The notes below the pieces were generated by a model. The model did not search any database. It was not told the origin of the DNA and was given only the letters and a program-made list of their open reading frames with translations. Shown in pieces: positions 18,472-26,989 of a stretch of 64,000 bases of DNA. Source of the DNA: Bacillus massiliigorillae. Lineage in GTDB: Bacteria; Bacillota; Bacilli; Bacillales; DSM-1321. Position 1 is the first letter of the stretch; each line of letters starts with the position of its first letter. The stretch is taken from assembly GCF_000380245.2 (NCBI RefSeq), contig NZ_HG428741.1, positions 1,188,789 to 1,252,788 on the forward strand. Reading direction: 5' to 3'. A program made the position numbers and the translations under genes.

Positions 18472-20097
18472 ATGATGAATACAAAAAAAGCGGATATTGT
18501 CCTTTCAAGTAATGCAGTCTTTACTGGACTCACTGATAAACCTGAGGTAGCTTCTATAGCAATTATTGACAATAAAATTGAAGCAATAGGATCTAATGAG
18601 GAAATGATTTCTTATATAGGTAAGGATACAAAAGTATATTCTTTCGAAGATCAATTAATTATGCCTGGATTTCATGATTTTCATTTACACATTAACGATG
18701 GAAGTATACAAATGGATAGTATCATTTTAATAGATGTAAATTCTGAAGAGGAAGCTGCAGAAATGGTACGTCAATTTGCTGAGACAAGACCTGAGGAACC
18801 TTGGATTATAGGTTTTACTTGGTTTCATGAAAATTGGGAGAATAAACAGTTACCATCTGTAGCTTCACTTGATCGTGTGCTTCCGGATAGACCAGTGATT
18901 CTATTGCATGCGGAGGGTCATTATGGTTGGGTAAATAGTAAAGCTTTAGAAATAATGGGGATTAATCGTGACACGCCAAATCCAGCATTTGGAGAGTTTG
19001 CTAAAGATGAGAAAGGTGAATTGACAGGAATACTCTACGAGAAGGCAATGGATTTAATTTTTAAAGGTGCATATGATTTTTCACGTGAAAAAAAAATAGC
19101 TATGTTAAAAAGATTTTTCCAGCTATCGGCTGAATTAGGTGTTACATCATTAAATGATTTGTATGCTCCGTCTAGCGAAATTTTGGAGGACTATGAATTA
19201 TTTAAAGAATTAGAGGAGACAGGAGATTTAACAGCTCGAATTCATCTTTTTCCAGCTTTAAACGGTGATTTAGAACGGGCTAAACAATTAAGAGATACTT
19301 ATTCATCTAATATGCTACAGGTTTCCGGATTAAAACAGTTTATCGATGGAGTTATTTCGGGGTATACTGCTTTTTTACTAGAACCATATGCAGATAAACC
19401 TGAAACAAGAGGAAGTACAGCTTTCTCACCAGAATTGATAAAAAAATGGGTATTAGAAGCGGATCGTGAGGATTTTAGTATTCGATTCCATGCAATTGGT
19501 GATGGAAGTGTGCGCTTAGCACTAGATGCATATGAAGATGCACAAAAAATAAACGGTGTAAGGGATTCTCGCCATGCCATTGAGCACATAGAAACGATTC
19601 ACCCAGATGATATTTGTCGTTTTAAACAGCTAGGTGTTATTGCATCAATGCAGCCTTTCCATTTTGTTGCAGAAGAAGCAAAAGAGTTGTTTAATTCTCG
19701 ACTAGGGGAAGAAAGAAATAAAATTACATGGCCAGTTAACTCTCTGAAGAATGCTGGTGCAACATTAGCGTTTGGTAGTGATTTTCCAATTGTGGAACTG
19801 AATCCTTTGTCAGAAATTTATGCTGCTGTAACAAGATCACTTAGTATGACATCTCAGGAAAAAGTATGGAATATAGATGAACGCATTTCACTTTCCGATG
19901 CTCTAAAAGCTTATACGTATGGTCCTGCATATGGGACATTCAGAGAAAAAGAACTTGGAACATTAGAAGCGGGTAAATTAGCTGACATTATAGTATTAGA
20001 TAGAAATTTATTCGAAGTACCAGAGAAGGAAATTTTAGATGCAAAAGTAGGGTTAACAATTATGAATGGAAATATCGTTTTTGAACGAAATGTATAA
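18472..20097 (+). CDS. YtcJ-like amidohydrolase (copy 2)
   Basis: Metal-dependent amidohydrolase, 541 residues, closely related to 3817-5469 along its whole length. Seen: GFHDFHLHI, the DGVISG loop, HAIGDGSV, HAIEHIET and FGSDFPI. Differences sit around the active site: HAEGHYGW replaces HVDCHFAW and DGVISGYTAF replaces DGVISGHTAF, so the His before TAF in copy 1 is a Tyr here, hinting at a changed substrate range. GGGGG lies before two adjacent ATGs (18472 and 18475). It is the second and last gene of its unit, closed by the terminator at 20141. Confidence 0.92.
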   Translation: MMNTKKADIVLSSNAVFTGLTDKPEVASIAIIDNKIEAIGSNEEMISYIGKDTKVYSFEDQLIMPGFHDFHLHINDGSIQMDSIILIDVNSEEEAAEMVRQFAETRPEEPWIIGFTWFHENWENKQLPSVASLDRVLPDRPVILLHAEGHYGWVNSKALEIMGINRDTPNPAFGEFAKDEKGELTGILYEKAMDLIFKGAYDFSREKKIAMLKRFFQLSAELGVTSLNDLYAPSSEILEDYELFKELEETGDLTARIHLFPALNGDLERAKQLRDTYSSNMLQVSGLKQFIDGVISGYTAFLLEPYADKPETRGSTAFSPELIKKWVLEADREDFSIRFHAIGDGSVRLALDAYEDAQKINGVRDSRHAIEHIETIHPDDICRFKQLGVIASMQPFHFVAEEAKELFNSRLGEERNKITWPVNSLKNAGATLAFGSDFPIVELNPLSEIYAAVTRSLSMTSQEKVWNIDERISLSDALKAYTYGPAYGTFREKELGTLEAGKLADIIVLDRNLFEVPEKEILDAKVGLTIMNGNIVFERNV

Positions 20098-20140
20098 AAA
20101 GATTGCTCCCTAAATGGAGTAATACAATGCAAAAAGATAA

Positions 20141-20176
20141 AAAGAGTCCTAGTTTTTGAGCTAGGGCTCTTTTATT
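20141..20176 (+). terminator. Terminator after amidohydrolase copy 2
   Basis: AAAGAGTCCTAG (20141-20152) pairs with CTAGGGCTCTTT (20161-20172) over an 8-base loop, followed by a short T-run. Confidence 0.85.
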
Positions 20177-20250
20177 ACCTATCAATTATTAGTTTTAGAG
20201 GATTTATGTTTAATTCAAAAGATAATTGAAAACAATGATGAAAGAAATAA

Positions 20251-20403
20251 AGTAGAGTACCACTGACCGTATGGGATTTTTTCAAGTGCGATTTTGTGAC
20301 ACTAGGAAATGTTTATGATAACCATATGCTTCAACCGTTAGTTGAAAAGGTGTTTGGAATAAAGGTAATTCCAAACACCTCTTGTCTACACTCTGAAGGG
20401 TAA
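20251..20403 (+). pseudogene. Possible remnant of an unrecognised protein gene
   Basis: An open frame of 50 codons, closed by stops at 20248 and 20401 and lacking a ribosome site, whose translation looks like real protein: WDFFKCDFVTLGNVYDNHML followed by QPLVEKVFGIKVIPNTSCL. It has balanced hydrophobic and charged residues and few of the Asn/Lys/Ile runs that random AT-rich DNA gives. I do not recognise the family. It lies between two units on opposite strands, a typical place for leftovers. The region also contains the 13-bp stem at 20348-20380, so the apparent coding could be partly chance. Confidence 0.35.
20348..20380 (-). terminator. Probable terminator of the sigma-54 activator gene
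   Basis: AGGTGTTTGGAAT (20348-20360) and ATTCCAAACACCT (20368-20380) form a perfect 13-bp stem with a 7-base loop. Read on the minus strand it is followed by TTTTC, so it can end the gene at 20527-21933. Confidence 0.6.
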
Positions 20404-20526
20404 ACTTAGTGATCTATTTGTTCACTAAACAAAATTTAAAAGGATATAGGGGAGTGAGTTGATTCCCTCTCGAATCGTCCATTGCTAGGAGAAAGAAAAC
20501 TTCATGTATCAAGGGTTTCTGGCTTT

Positions 20527-21933
20527 TTATTTTGTCGGAATATCAATACCCAATTTGTCTATCTTCCGATATAAAGTTCTAATACTTAGCCCTAATTCTT
20601 TCGCTACTTGAGTCTTTCCTCCATAATCATAGCCATATTGAGCTAACTTTTGAATAATAGTTTCTTTTTCTGATTCCTTTAAAAAATCTTTTTCTGTTTG
20701 AATAGGTTGAATATTAGCATTTAAATCACATAAAAAATCTGGTAGTGATGATGCTGTCAATTCCATCGTTCTTTCCATATTCATGCTATATTCAATCACA
20801 TTTTCTAACTCGCGTATATTACCGGGCCAATGATATTTCTTTAACTTCTTCAAAAAGTCCTTGTTGTATGTTTGAATGAATTTTCCCGTTCTCATTTGCA
20901 ATTTTTCCATTAAGATTTCGAGTAAATCTTCTAAATCCTCTTTTCGTTCTCTTAATGGCGGCAAATGGAATGGAATAACATTAAGCCTGTAATAAAGATC
21001 GGAGCGAAATTGTTTGGATTCTATTAATTGGGATAACGGCTGGTTCGTTGCTGCAATGATTCGTACATTGACTTTCTTTGTATGTGTTCCTCCAATTCTG
21101 CGTACCATTCCATCCTGCAATACTTTTAACAGCTTTGGTTGCAGATGAATCGGAAGGTCTCCAATTTCATCTAAAAAAAGAGTTCCTCTATCAGCTAACT
21201 CGAAAAATCCTGGCTTTCCTTTTTTTCTTGCTCCTGTAAAGGCTCCTTCTTCATAACCAAATAATTCGCTTTCAAATAGTGTTTCAGGAATGCTCGAACA
21301 ATTTATTTCGATAAAATCACCTTTACGAAACATACTTTGCTCATGAATAAGCTTTGCTAATAAACTTTTACCTGTTCCCGTTTCCCCTGTTATAAAAATA
21401 GAGGAAGAGCTATTCTTAATGTTTTTAATATTTTCCTTTAATTTGTTCAATGTAATGCTGTTACCTAAAATATATTCCGTTTTTTCTTGTTTTGCTGGGG
21501 ATATACTTTCGAAACCATCTATCCCTTGTACGATACCAATAATAATATCGCTTAATTGTGACATCCAATAACTATACTCTTTTTGACGATTGATTAATTT
21601 CTCTTGGCCATCTGGAGAAAAACTTACAAAAGATAGATAGCCGAAGTGCTTTCCATTTCGTACAATGCTAATTACGATTTCGGCTGTTGAAGGACATTTT
21701 TTTTGAAAATGACAACCACGACAAATACTCATATGACCTGGCTTTTTGACAAAGTTAACTGGATACTCATATTGTTTTTGGAAAAAAGGTAAATGAACAC
21801 GATTTCCTTTCTTCAGCTTGTATTCCTCTGTCGATACTGTTATTACGCCTTTCGGGTCAAAGAAAGCGATTTCGATTTGTAAAAGGTCTGAAAAAGTTTG
21901 TATCGTTTTACTAATCACAGTGATTGAAGACAA
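20527..21933 (-). CDS. Sigma-54-dependent transcriptional activator
   Basis: Bacterial enhancer-binding protein, 468 residues. N-terminal sensor (about 1-150) with cysteines at 71, 74 and 80 in ICRGCHFQKKCPST, a pattern known from PocR-like sensory domains of such regulators; then an AAA+ domain with Walker A GETGTGKS, the sigma-54 contact loop GAFTGA, and Walker B TLFLDEIGDLP; then a Fis-type HTH at the end (KTQVAKELGLSIRTLYRKIDKL). The start is TTG with GGGAGGA at good spacing. Divergent from the 22263 operon, whose promoter is a clear -24/-12 type, so it very probably activates that operon in response to an amino acid-like signal. There is no PAS domain at the N-terminus, which separates it from RocR. 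Confidence 0.95.
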   Translation of the reverse strand: MSSITVISKTIQTFSDLLQIEIAFFDPKGVITVSTEEYKLKKGNRVHLPFFQKQYEYPVNFVKKPGHMSICRGCHFQKKCPSTAEIVISIVRNGKHFGYLSFVSFSPDGQEKLINRQKEYSYWMSQLSDIIIGIVQGIDGFESISPAKQEKTEYILGNSITLNKLKENIKNIKNSSSSIFITGETGTGKSLLAKLIHEQSMFRKGDFIEINCSSIPETLFESELFGYEEGAFTGARKKGKPGFFELADRGTLFLDEIGDLPIHLQPKLLKVLQDGMVRRIGGTHTKKVNVRIIAATNQPLSQLIESKQFRSDLYYRLNVIPFHLPPLRERKEDLEDLLEILMEKLQMRTGKFIQTYNKDFLKKLKKYHWPGNIRELENVIEYSMNMERTMELTASSLPDFLCDLNANIQPIQTEKDFLKESEKETIIQKLAQYGYDYGGKTQVAKELGLSIRTLYRKIDKLGIDIPTK

Positions 21934-22123
21934 TAGAAAATCCTCCCTTTTATAAAAAATATAGTAGTTTCCTAAGTTTCAAATCATAAAAACAACGAAA
22001 TCGCTTGGAGACAAGATTTTTTCATAATACATAATCTACCATTCTAAATATAAACATTCTAGTTCTTATGATGTACAGAACGGTTCCTTGTATTTTTACA
22101 AGTATAAGTAAATACAATATTTT

Positions 22124-22158
22124 TTGTCAATTCTTTATATTTTTGACAAAAATGTCAA
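22124..22158. promoter_or_regulatory. Candidate activator binding site (UAS)
   Basis: Three half-sites: TTGTCAA (22124-22130), TTGACAA (22143-22149) and TGTCAA (22153-22158). The last two form the dyad TTGACA-AAAA-TGTCAA, and the first is the inverse of the second. They lie 50-90 bases before the -24 box, the right range for an enhancer-binding protein. Confidence 0.55.
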
Positions 22159-22209
22159 GCTCATCTGCTTCTGACTACTAAAATTCGCTGATATATCAAC
22201 ACTATTAAG

Positions 22210-22227
22210 TTGGCATAATTATTGCAT
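22210..22227 (+). promoter_or_regulatory. Sigma-54 (SigL) -24/-12 promoter
   Basis: TTGGCATAATTATTGCAT has GG at 22212-22213 and GC at 22224-22225, exactly ten bases between, as sigma-54 promoters need. Start of transcription should be near 22237, 26 bases before the first gene. This ties the operon to the divergent activator. Confidence 0.87.
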
Positions 22228-22262
22228 TAATAACTATCAACACACCTTAAGGAGGTTATTGT

Positions 22263-23039
22263 ATGGAAAAAGACTATATTCAATTAAAAGATAAAGTCTC
22301 GGTAGTTACTGGTGCAGCATCTGGTATAGGCTATGCAACAGCAGAGCTTCTAGCCGAAGTAGGCTCTAAGGTTATTCTTCTAGATATTGATAGTGAGAAG
22401 GGCAACCAAGCTGCACAAAACCTGAGAGATAAAGGCTATCAGGTAGACTTCTTAAAATGTGATGTAACAAGCTCCCACGATTGTCAGCATGTTAGTGAAG
22501 AAATTAATCGTAAGTACGGTAACGTTTACGTGCTTTTTAATAATGCTGGCATTATAAAACGAAAAACTGTAGTTGATTTAGAAGAAGCTGAATGGGATTC
22601 AGTCATCAATGTTTCATTAAAAGGTGTCTATCTCTTATCTAAATACATTATTCCTCTTATGGCTTCTGGTGAAGGTGGAAGCATTATCAATACAGGCTCA
22701 GGTTGGGGATTAAAAGGTGGAGATAAGGCTGCAGCCTATTGTGCTGCAAAAGCCGGTGTCGTTAATCTAACAAAAGCAATGGCAATTGATCATGGTCCAC
22801 AAAATATTCGGGTCAATTGTATTTGTCCAGGAGATACAGATACACCGTTACTAAGAGATGAAGCCAAACAATTACAGCTAGATGAAGGCGCATTTCTTAA
22901 AGACTCTGCCATAGATCGACCATTAGCAAGGCTTGGCACACCTCGTGACATAGCAAAAGGCGTCTTGTTCTTAGCAAGTGATTTATCTAGTTGGATGACA
23001 GGTACAGAACTCGTTGTTGACGGTGGAGGTTTAGCGTAA
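22263..23039 (+). CDS. SDR family oxidoreductase (1)
   Basis: NAD(P)-dependent short-chain dehydrogenase, 258 residues. Seen: cofactor motif TGAASGIG, the acidic DID after strand 2 (favours NAD), NNAG, the active-site Ser in GSGWG and YCAAK, and a PG segment then DGGGLA at the C-terminus. AAGGAGG lies 6 bases before the ATG. First gene behind the sigma-54 promoter. It would oxidise a hydroxyl or reduce a carbonyl in the pathway. Its best-known relatives are 3-oxoacyl-ACP reductase or glucose dehydrogenase-like, but such names carry no weight for the substrate. Confidence 0.92.
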   Translation: MEKDYIQLKDKVSVVTGAASGIGYATAELLAEVGSKVILLDIDSEKGNQAAQNLRDKGYQVDFLKCDVTSSHDCQHVSEEINRKYGNVYVLFNNAGIIKRKTVVDLEEAEWDSVINVSLKGVYLLSKYIIPLMASGEGGSIINTGSGWGLKGGDKAAAYCAAKAGVVNLTKAMAIDHGPQNIRVNCICPGDTDTPLLRDEAKQLQLDEGAFLKDSAIDRPLARLGTPRDIAKGVLFLASDLSSWMTGTELVVDGGGLA

Positions 23040-23068
23040 TTATTTAAATTTTACTAGGAGGTATTACT

Positions 23069-24457
23069 ATGACAAAGAAGGTACATCCTTACATACCTAA
23101 TATGGTACCAGAGGTAAAAGAGGAAATGTTAAAAGAAATTGGCGTTGAGTCAACAATGGAGTTGTATTCATGTATTCCTGAAGAATTACTCTTTCAAGGA
23201 GAAATGAACATACCAAAAGCTTTAACAGAGCATGAACTTCGCCGCCATATTGATGGTTTATTAAATAAAAATGCTAGTGCTAATGAGTATTTGAACTTTC
23301 TAGGAGCTGGTTGCTGGCAACATTTTGTCCCTGCTGTATGTGATGAAATCAATCAACGATCTGAATTTTTAACAGCATACGCTGGAGAACCATATGAGGA
23401 CCATGGTCGCTATCAAGCATTGTTTGAATATCAAAGTTTATTAGCAGAATTGGTAGATATGGATGTAGTAAATGTTCCTACATTCGACTGGGGTCAGGCT
23501 GCAGCTACCTCTTTACGAATGGCAGGTCGCATAACGGGTAGAAAGAAAGTTCTTCTAGCTAAAACGGTCTCTCCTGAACGAGCAAAAATTATCGTCAATT
23601 ATGGTACACCTGAACTCGAATTTGGCGAAATCGGTAATGACAAAGATACAGGTCTTCTAAATCTAGACGAATTAAAGAACCAAATTTTTGATGACGTAGC
23701 AGCCATTTATTTTGAGAATCCATCCTATTTAGGGTTTATTGAATCACAAGGAACTGAAATTTCCGAGATTGCTAGAAAACATGGTGTACTTATAGTCGTT
23801 GGCGCTGATCCGATTTCATTAGGGGTACTGACTCCGCCAAGCCGCTACGGAGCAGATATCGTTTGTGGTGATCTTCAACCACTTGGCATGCACATGAACT
23901 ACAGTGGTGGTCAAGCTGGATTCATTGCAACAAGAAATGAAGAAAAATTCGTAAATGAATTTCCTTCCCGTCTGTTCGGTATCGTACCTACGGTGAAAGA
24001 AGGAGAGTATGGATTTGGCGATGTAGCTTATGATCGAACATCATTCGCTTTACGAGAAAAAGGCAAAGAATCGGTTGGTACGCAAACAGCTTTATGGGGC
24101 ATTACTGCTGGTGTTTACTTAGCTTTATTAGGACCAAATGGCATGTATGAACTAGGGCAAACTATTATGCAAAATAGCCAATATGCTGTCAAAAAGCTGA
24201 ATAAAGTTCCTGGAGTAAAAGGTTCAAGATTAAATTCACCTTTCTTTAAAGAATTTATCGTCGATTTTAATGGGACAAATCTTTCTGTGGAAACCATTAA
24301 TGAGAGGTTACTAGAAAGAAAGATTTTTGGAGGCAAAGATCTTTCTAACGAATTTCCTGAGTATGGCCAAGCTGCGCTCTACTGTATAACGGAAGTTCAT
24401 ACACAAGAAGATATTGACCAACTAATTACTGCTCTAGAGGAAATAGTGAAAAATTAA
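23069..24457 (+). CDS. Glycine decarboxylase-like protein, subunit 1 (GcvPA-like)
   Basis: Related to the N-terminal half of the glycine cleavage P-protein (GcvPA of split systems), 462 residues against about 450 usual. Seen: YIPNMVPEVKEEMLKEIGV, FLGAGCWQHFVP, EFLTAYAGEPYEDHGRYQALFEYQSLLAELVDM and SGGQAGFIA, all in family order. Some positions differ from housekeeping GcvPA, for example GCWQHFVP in place of the usual GxYxHxxP, and YAGEPYED where YTPYQPE-like residues are normal. No gcvT, gcvH or lpd gene is near. It pairs with the next gene as a PLP decarboxylase, perhaps for an amino acid other than glycine. Confidence 0.87.
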   Translation: MTKKVHPYIPNMVPEVKEEMLKEIGVESTMELYSCIPEELLFQGEMNIPKALTEHELRRHIDGLLNKNASANEYLNFLGAGCWQHFVPAVCDEINQRSEFLTAYAGEPYEDHGRYQALFEYQSLLAELVDMDVVNVPTFDWGQAAATSLRMAGRITGRKKVLLAKTVSPERAKIIVNYGTPELEFGEIGNDKDTGLLNLDELKNQIFDDVAAIYFENPSYLGFIESQGTEISEIARKHGVLIVVGADPISLGVLTPPSRYGADIVCGDLQPLGMHMNYSGGQAGFIATRNEEKFVNEFPSRLFGIVPTVKEGEYGFGDVAYDRTSFALREKGKESVGTQTALWGITAGVYLALLGPNGMYELGQTIMQNSQYAVKKLNKVPGVKGSRLNSPFFKEFIVDFNGTNLSVETINERLLERKIFGGKDLSNEFPEYGQAALYCITEVHTQEDIDQLITALEEIVKN

Positions 24458-24488
24458 AACGCGTATTGAGGAGAGGAGATTCTATCTC

Positions 24489-26060
24489 ATGAAAAAAATA
24501 CAAAGAAACAATAAAGTTCGTGACTTTCATCAAGCGAAATGGAATGAACCAATTATTTTTGAGCTTCATCAACAGGGAGAAGTAGGTGTTGAAGTTCCGA
24601 CAGCTAATCAAACGATTGTTTCAGAAGTTGGAGATGGTATTTCTGCCATTCCATCCACCATGTGTAGACCGGAAAAACCTAATCTACCTGAAATCAGTCA
24701 AGCACGTGTCTTAAGACATTATGTTCGACTTTCTCAAGAAACATTAGGGTCAGATTTCAATGTCGAGATTGGTCAAGGGACTTGTACGATGAAATATATT
24801 CCGAAAATCAACGAGCTGTTAATACGTAATCCGAAAATGATGGCGTTGCATCCTCTACAAGATGAAAGCACCGTTCAAGGTATGTTAGAAATCATTTATA
24901 AGCTGGATCTTTGTATGAGAGAGATTTCTGGAATGGATTATTTCTCTTTCCAACCAAGCTCTGGTACCCAAGCGTTATTTGCAATGGCTTCCATCGTTCG
25001 AAAATATCATGAATCAAGAGGAGAAGATAAGCAACGTGATGAAATTATCACAACGATTTTCTCCCATCCTTCACAAGCTGCAACAGCAGCCGTAAAAGGA
25101 TACAAAATCATTACATTACATCCAGATGAAGATGGTTTCCCTGACATCGAGAAATTGAAAGCTGTAGTGTCTGAGAGAACAGCTGGTTTTGTTGTTGCAA
25201 ATCCGGAAGACACAGGTATCTACAATCCGAAAATTAAAGAATTCACTAAAGTTGTTCACGAAGCAGGTGGCATTTGTTATTACGACCAAGCAAATGCCAA
25301 TGGCCTTCTCGGTATTACTCGAGCCAAAGAGGCTGGGTTTGATATGTGCTTCTTTAATCTTCATAAAACCTTCGCTGCTCCACATATGTGTGGTGGTCCC
25401 GCAACAGGAGCACTTGGAGTCGTAGATGAGCTCAAAGAATTTTTACCAGGACCAATTGTTGAGTTTGATGGAGAGAACTATCATTTGAATGATACTTTAG
25501 CACATTCTATTGGAAAAGTACGTGCATTTCATGGAGTAGCACAAACGATTCTGCGTTCTTATGCTTGGATTCGTGCATTAGGTTCGGAAGGCTTAAAAGA
25601 AGTAGCTCAAACGGCGGTACTTAATAATAACTATCTGTACCATAAGATACAAAAGATTCGTGGTGCCAGTGCACCATATGTAAAGGGTCAGCGTCTTGAA
25701 CAGGTTCGCTATAGTTGGGAACAGATGACACAAGAAACAGGCGTGACAACAGAAGATGTTCAACGACGAATGACAGACTTTGGTCTTCATTATTGGACCA
25801 GTCATCACCCATACATTGTACCTCAGCCATTTACACTTGAACCAACAGAATCCTATTCAAAAGCAGATTTAGATGAATATATTGCAGCACTTGAACAAAT
25901 ATCAAATGAAGCCTATGAAAATCCTGAAATCGTTCAAAATGCACCATATAACAGCACTATTCACAAATTAGATGAACAAGATTATTTAGACAATCCCGAA
26001 GAATGGTGTATTACATGGCGATCTTATCTAAAAAAATCGATGGTTTCTGAATTGAATTAA
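24489..26060 (+). CDS. Glycine decarboxylase-like protein, subunit 2 (GcvPB-like)
   Basis: Related to the PLP-carrying C-terminal half of the P-protein. 523 residues, about 30 longer than usual GcvPB. Seen: FQPSSGTQALFAM, YYDQANANGLLGI, and the PLP Lys at residue 293 in CFFNLHKTFAAPHMCGGP, corresponding to the NLHKTFxxPHGGGGPG motif; the GGGGPG stretch is CGGPATG here. That glycine-rich loop is strongly conserved in true glycine decarboxylases, so the change suggests another substrate or loss of H-protein use. GAGGAG lies upstream of the ATG. It follows subunit 1 by 31 bases. Confidence 0.87.
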   Translation: MKKIQRNNKVRDFHQAKWNEPIIFELHQQGEVGVEVPTANQTIVSEVGDGISAIPSTMCRPEKPNLPEISQARVLRHYVRLSQETLGSDFNVEIGQGTCTMKYIPKINELLIRNPKMMALHPLQDESTVQGMLEIIYKLDLCMREISGMDYFSFQPSSGTQALFAMASIVRKYHESRGEDKQRDEIITTIFSHPSQAATAAVKGYKIITLHPDEDGFPDIEKLKAVVSERTAGFVVANPEDTGIYNPKIKEFTKVVHEAGGICYYDQANANGLLGITRAKEAGFDMCFFNLHKTFAAPHMCGGPATGALGVVDELKEFLPGPIVEFDGENYHLNDTLAHSIGKVRAFHGVAQTILRSYAWIRALGSEGLKEVAQTAVLNNNYLYHKIQKIRGASAPYVKGQRLEQVRYSWEQMTQETGVTTEDVQRRMTDFGLHYWTSHHPYIVPQPFTLEPTESYSKADLDEYIAALEQISNEAYENPEIVQNAPYNSTIHKLDEQDYLDNPEEWCITWRSYLKKSMVSELN

Positions 26061-26071
26061 AAAGTGAGTAA

Positions 26072-26100
26072 GGCAAGCAAACTTCGGTTTGCTTGTCCTC
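26072..26100 (+). terminator. Hairpin between the GcvPB-like and second SDR genes
   Basis: GGCAAGCAAAC, loop TTCG, GTTTGCTTGTC (26072-26097), followed by CTCTCCTCTTATTTTC. The weak T-run suggests a partial terminator that lowers expression of downstream genes. Confidence 0.6.
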
Positions 26101-26172
26101 TCCTCTTATTTTCTAATAAAAAATTCACTCTATGATTAGATTCCAAAATGAAATGGATTAGGGGGGAATGAA

Positions 26173-26925
26173 TTGAATAATGGAAGATATCTAGACAGTT
26201 TGCGCAATAAGCGAGTAGTTATTACTGGTGGAGCAAGTGGTATCGGGTTAGCTACTGCCATACGATTTGCTAAAGAGGGCTCAATTGTTACTATTTTAGA
26301 CCGTAATAAAGAGCAACTTTCTAACACACTTCGAGAATATCCATCGATTGCACATGGCGTTATTGCTGATGTAAGTAACCCGATTGAAGTTAAACAAGTA
26401 TTTGAAGAGATAGATTCATTGACTAACGGAGTAGATATTTTGATTGCGAACGCTGGGATTAGCATACGTGCTAATTTTATCGATATTACCCCAGAGCAAT
26501 GGAGAAAAGTGCTTGGTATTAATCTAGATGGTATTTTTTATACGGCTCAAGAAGCTGCGAAACGAATGTTAGATCAAGGAAAAGGAGTCATTCTTATGAC
26601 TGCTTCGACAAATGGGCTGGTAGGTCATCCCTATTACGCTGATTATAATGCCTCTAAAGCAGGCGTTAATCTCTTGGCTCGAACCATGGCACTGGAACTT
26701 GCTCCAACGATTCGTGTGAACACTATTTGCCCAGGATATGTACTTACACCTATGCAAATGGCAGAATACACACCTGAAATGCTAAAACAAACCGATGAAA
26801 AAATCCCATTAAAACGACATGCAAAACCGGAAGAAGTAGCGAATTTATACGCTTTTCTCGCCTCTCAAGAAGCAGCCTATATAACGGGTCAGCATATTCC
26901 AATTGATGGCGGAGAACTAGCTTAA
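26173..26925 (+). CDS. SDR family oxidoreductase (2)
   Basis: Second short-chain dehydrogenase, 250 residues. Seen: ITGGASGIG, DRNKEQ after strand 2, ANAGIS, Ser in TASTNG, YNASKAG and the end IDGGELA. TTG start, fixed by GGGGGG at 26161-26166 six bases upstream; no ATG is available near it. It is not close to the SDR at 22263, so this is not a simple duplication; two different redox steps are likely. It lies between the decarboxylase-like pair and the RocB-like gene on the same strand, downstream of a weak hairpin. Confidence 0.9.
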   Translation: MNNGRYLDSLRNKRVVITGGASGIGLATAIRFAKEGSIVTILDRNKEQLSNTLREYPSIAHGVIADVSNPIEVKQVFEEIDSLTNGVDILIANAGISIRANFIDITPEQWRKVLGINLDGIFYTAQEAAKRMLDQGKGVILMTASTNGLVGHPYYADYNASKAGVNLLARTMALELAPTIRVNTICPGYVLTPMQMAEYTPEMLKQTDEKIPLKRHAKPEEVANLYAFLASQEAAYITGQHIPIDGGELA

Positions 26926-26989
26926 TAGTTAGTGTTTTTTCAATAAATAATTTTTAAGAATACGAATTTTTTCGAAAGGGTGTTGGGAA

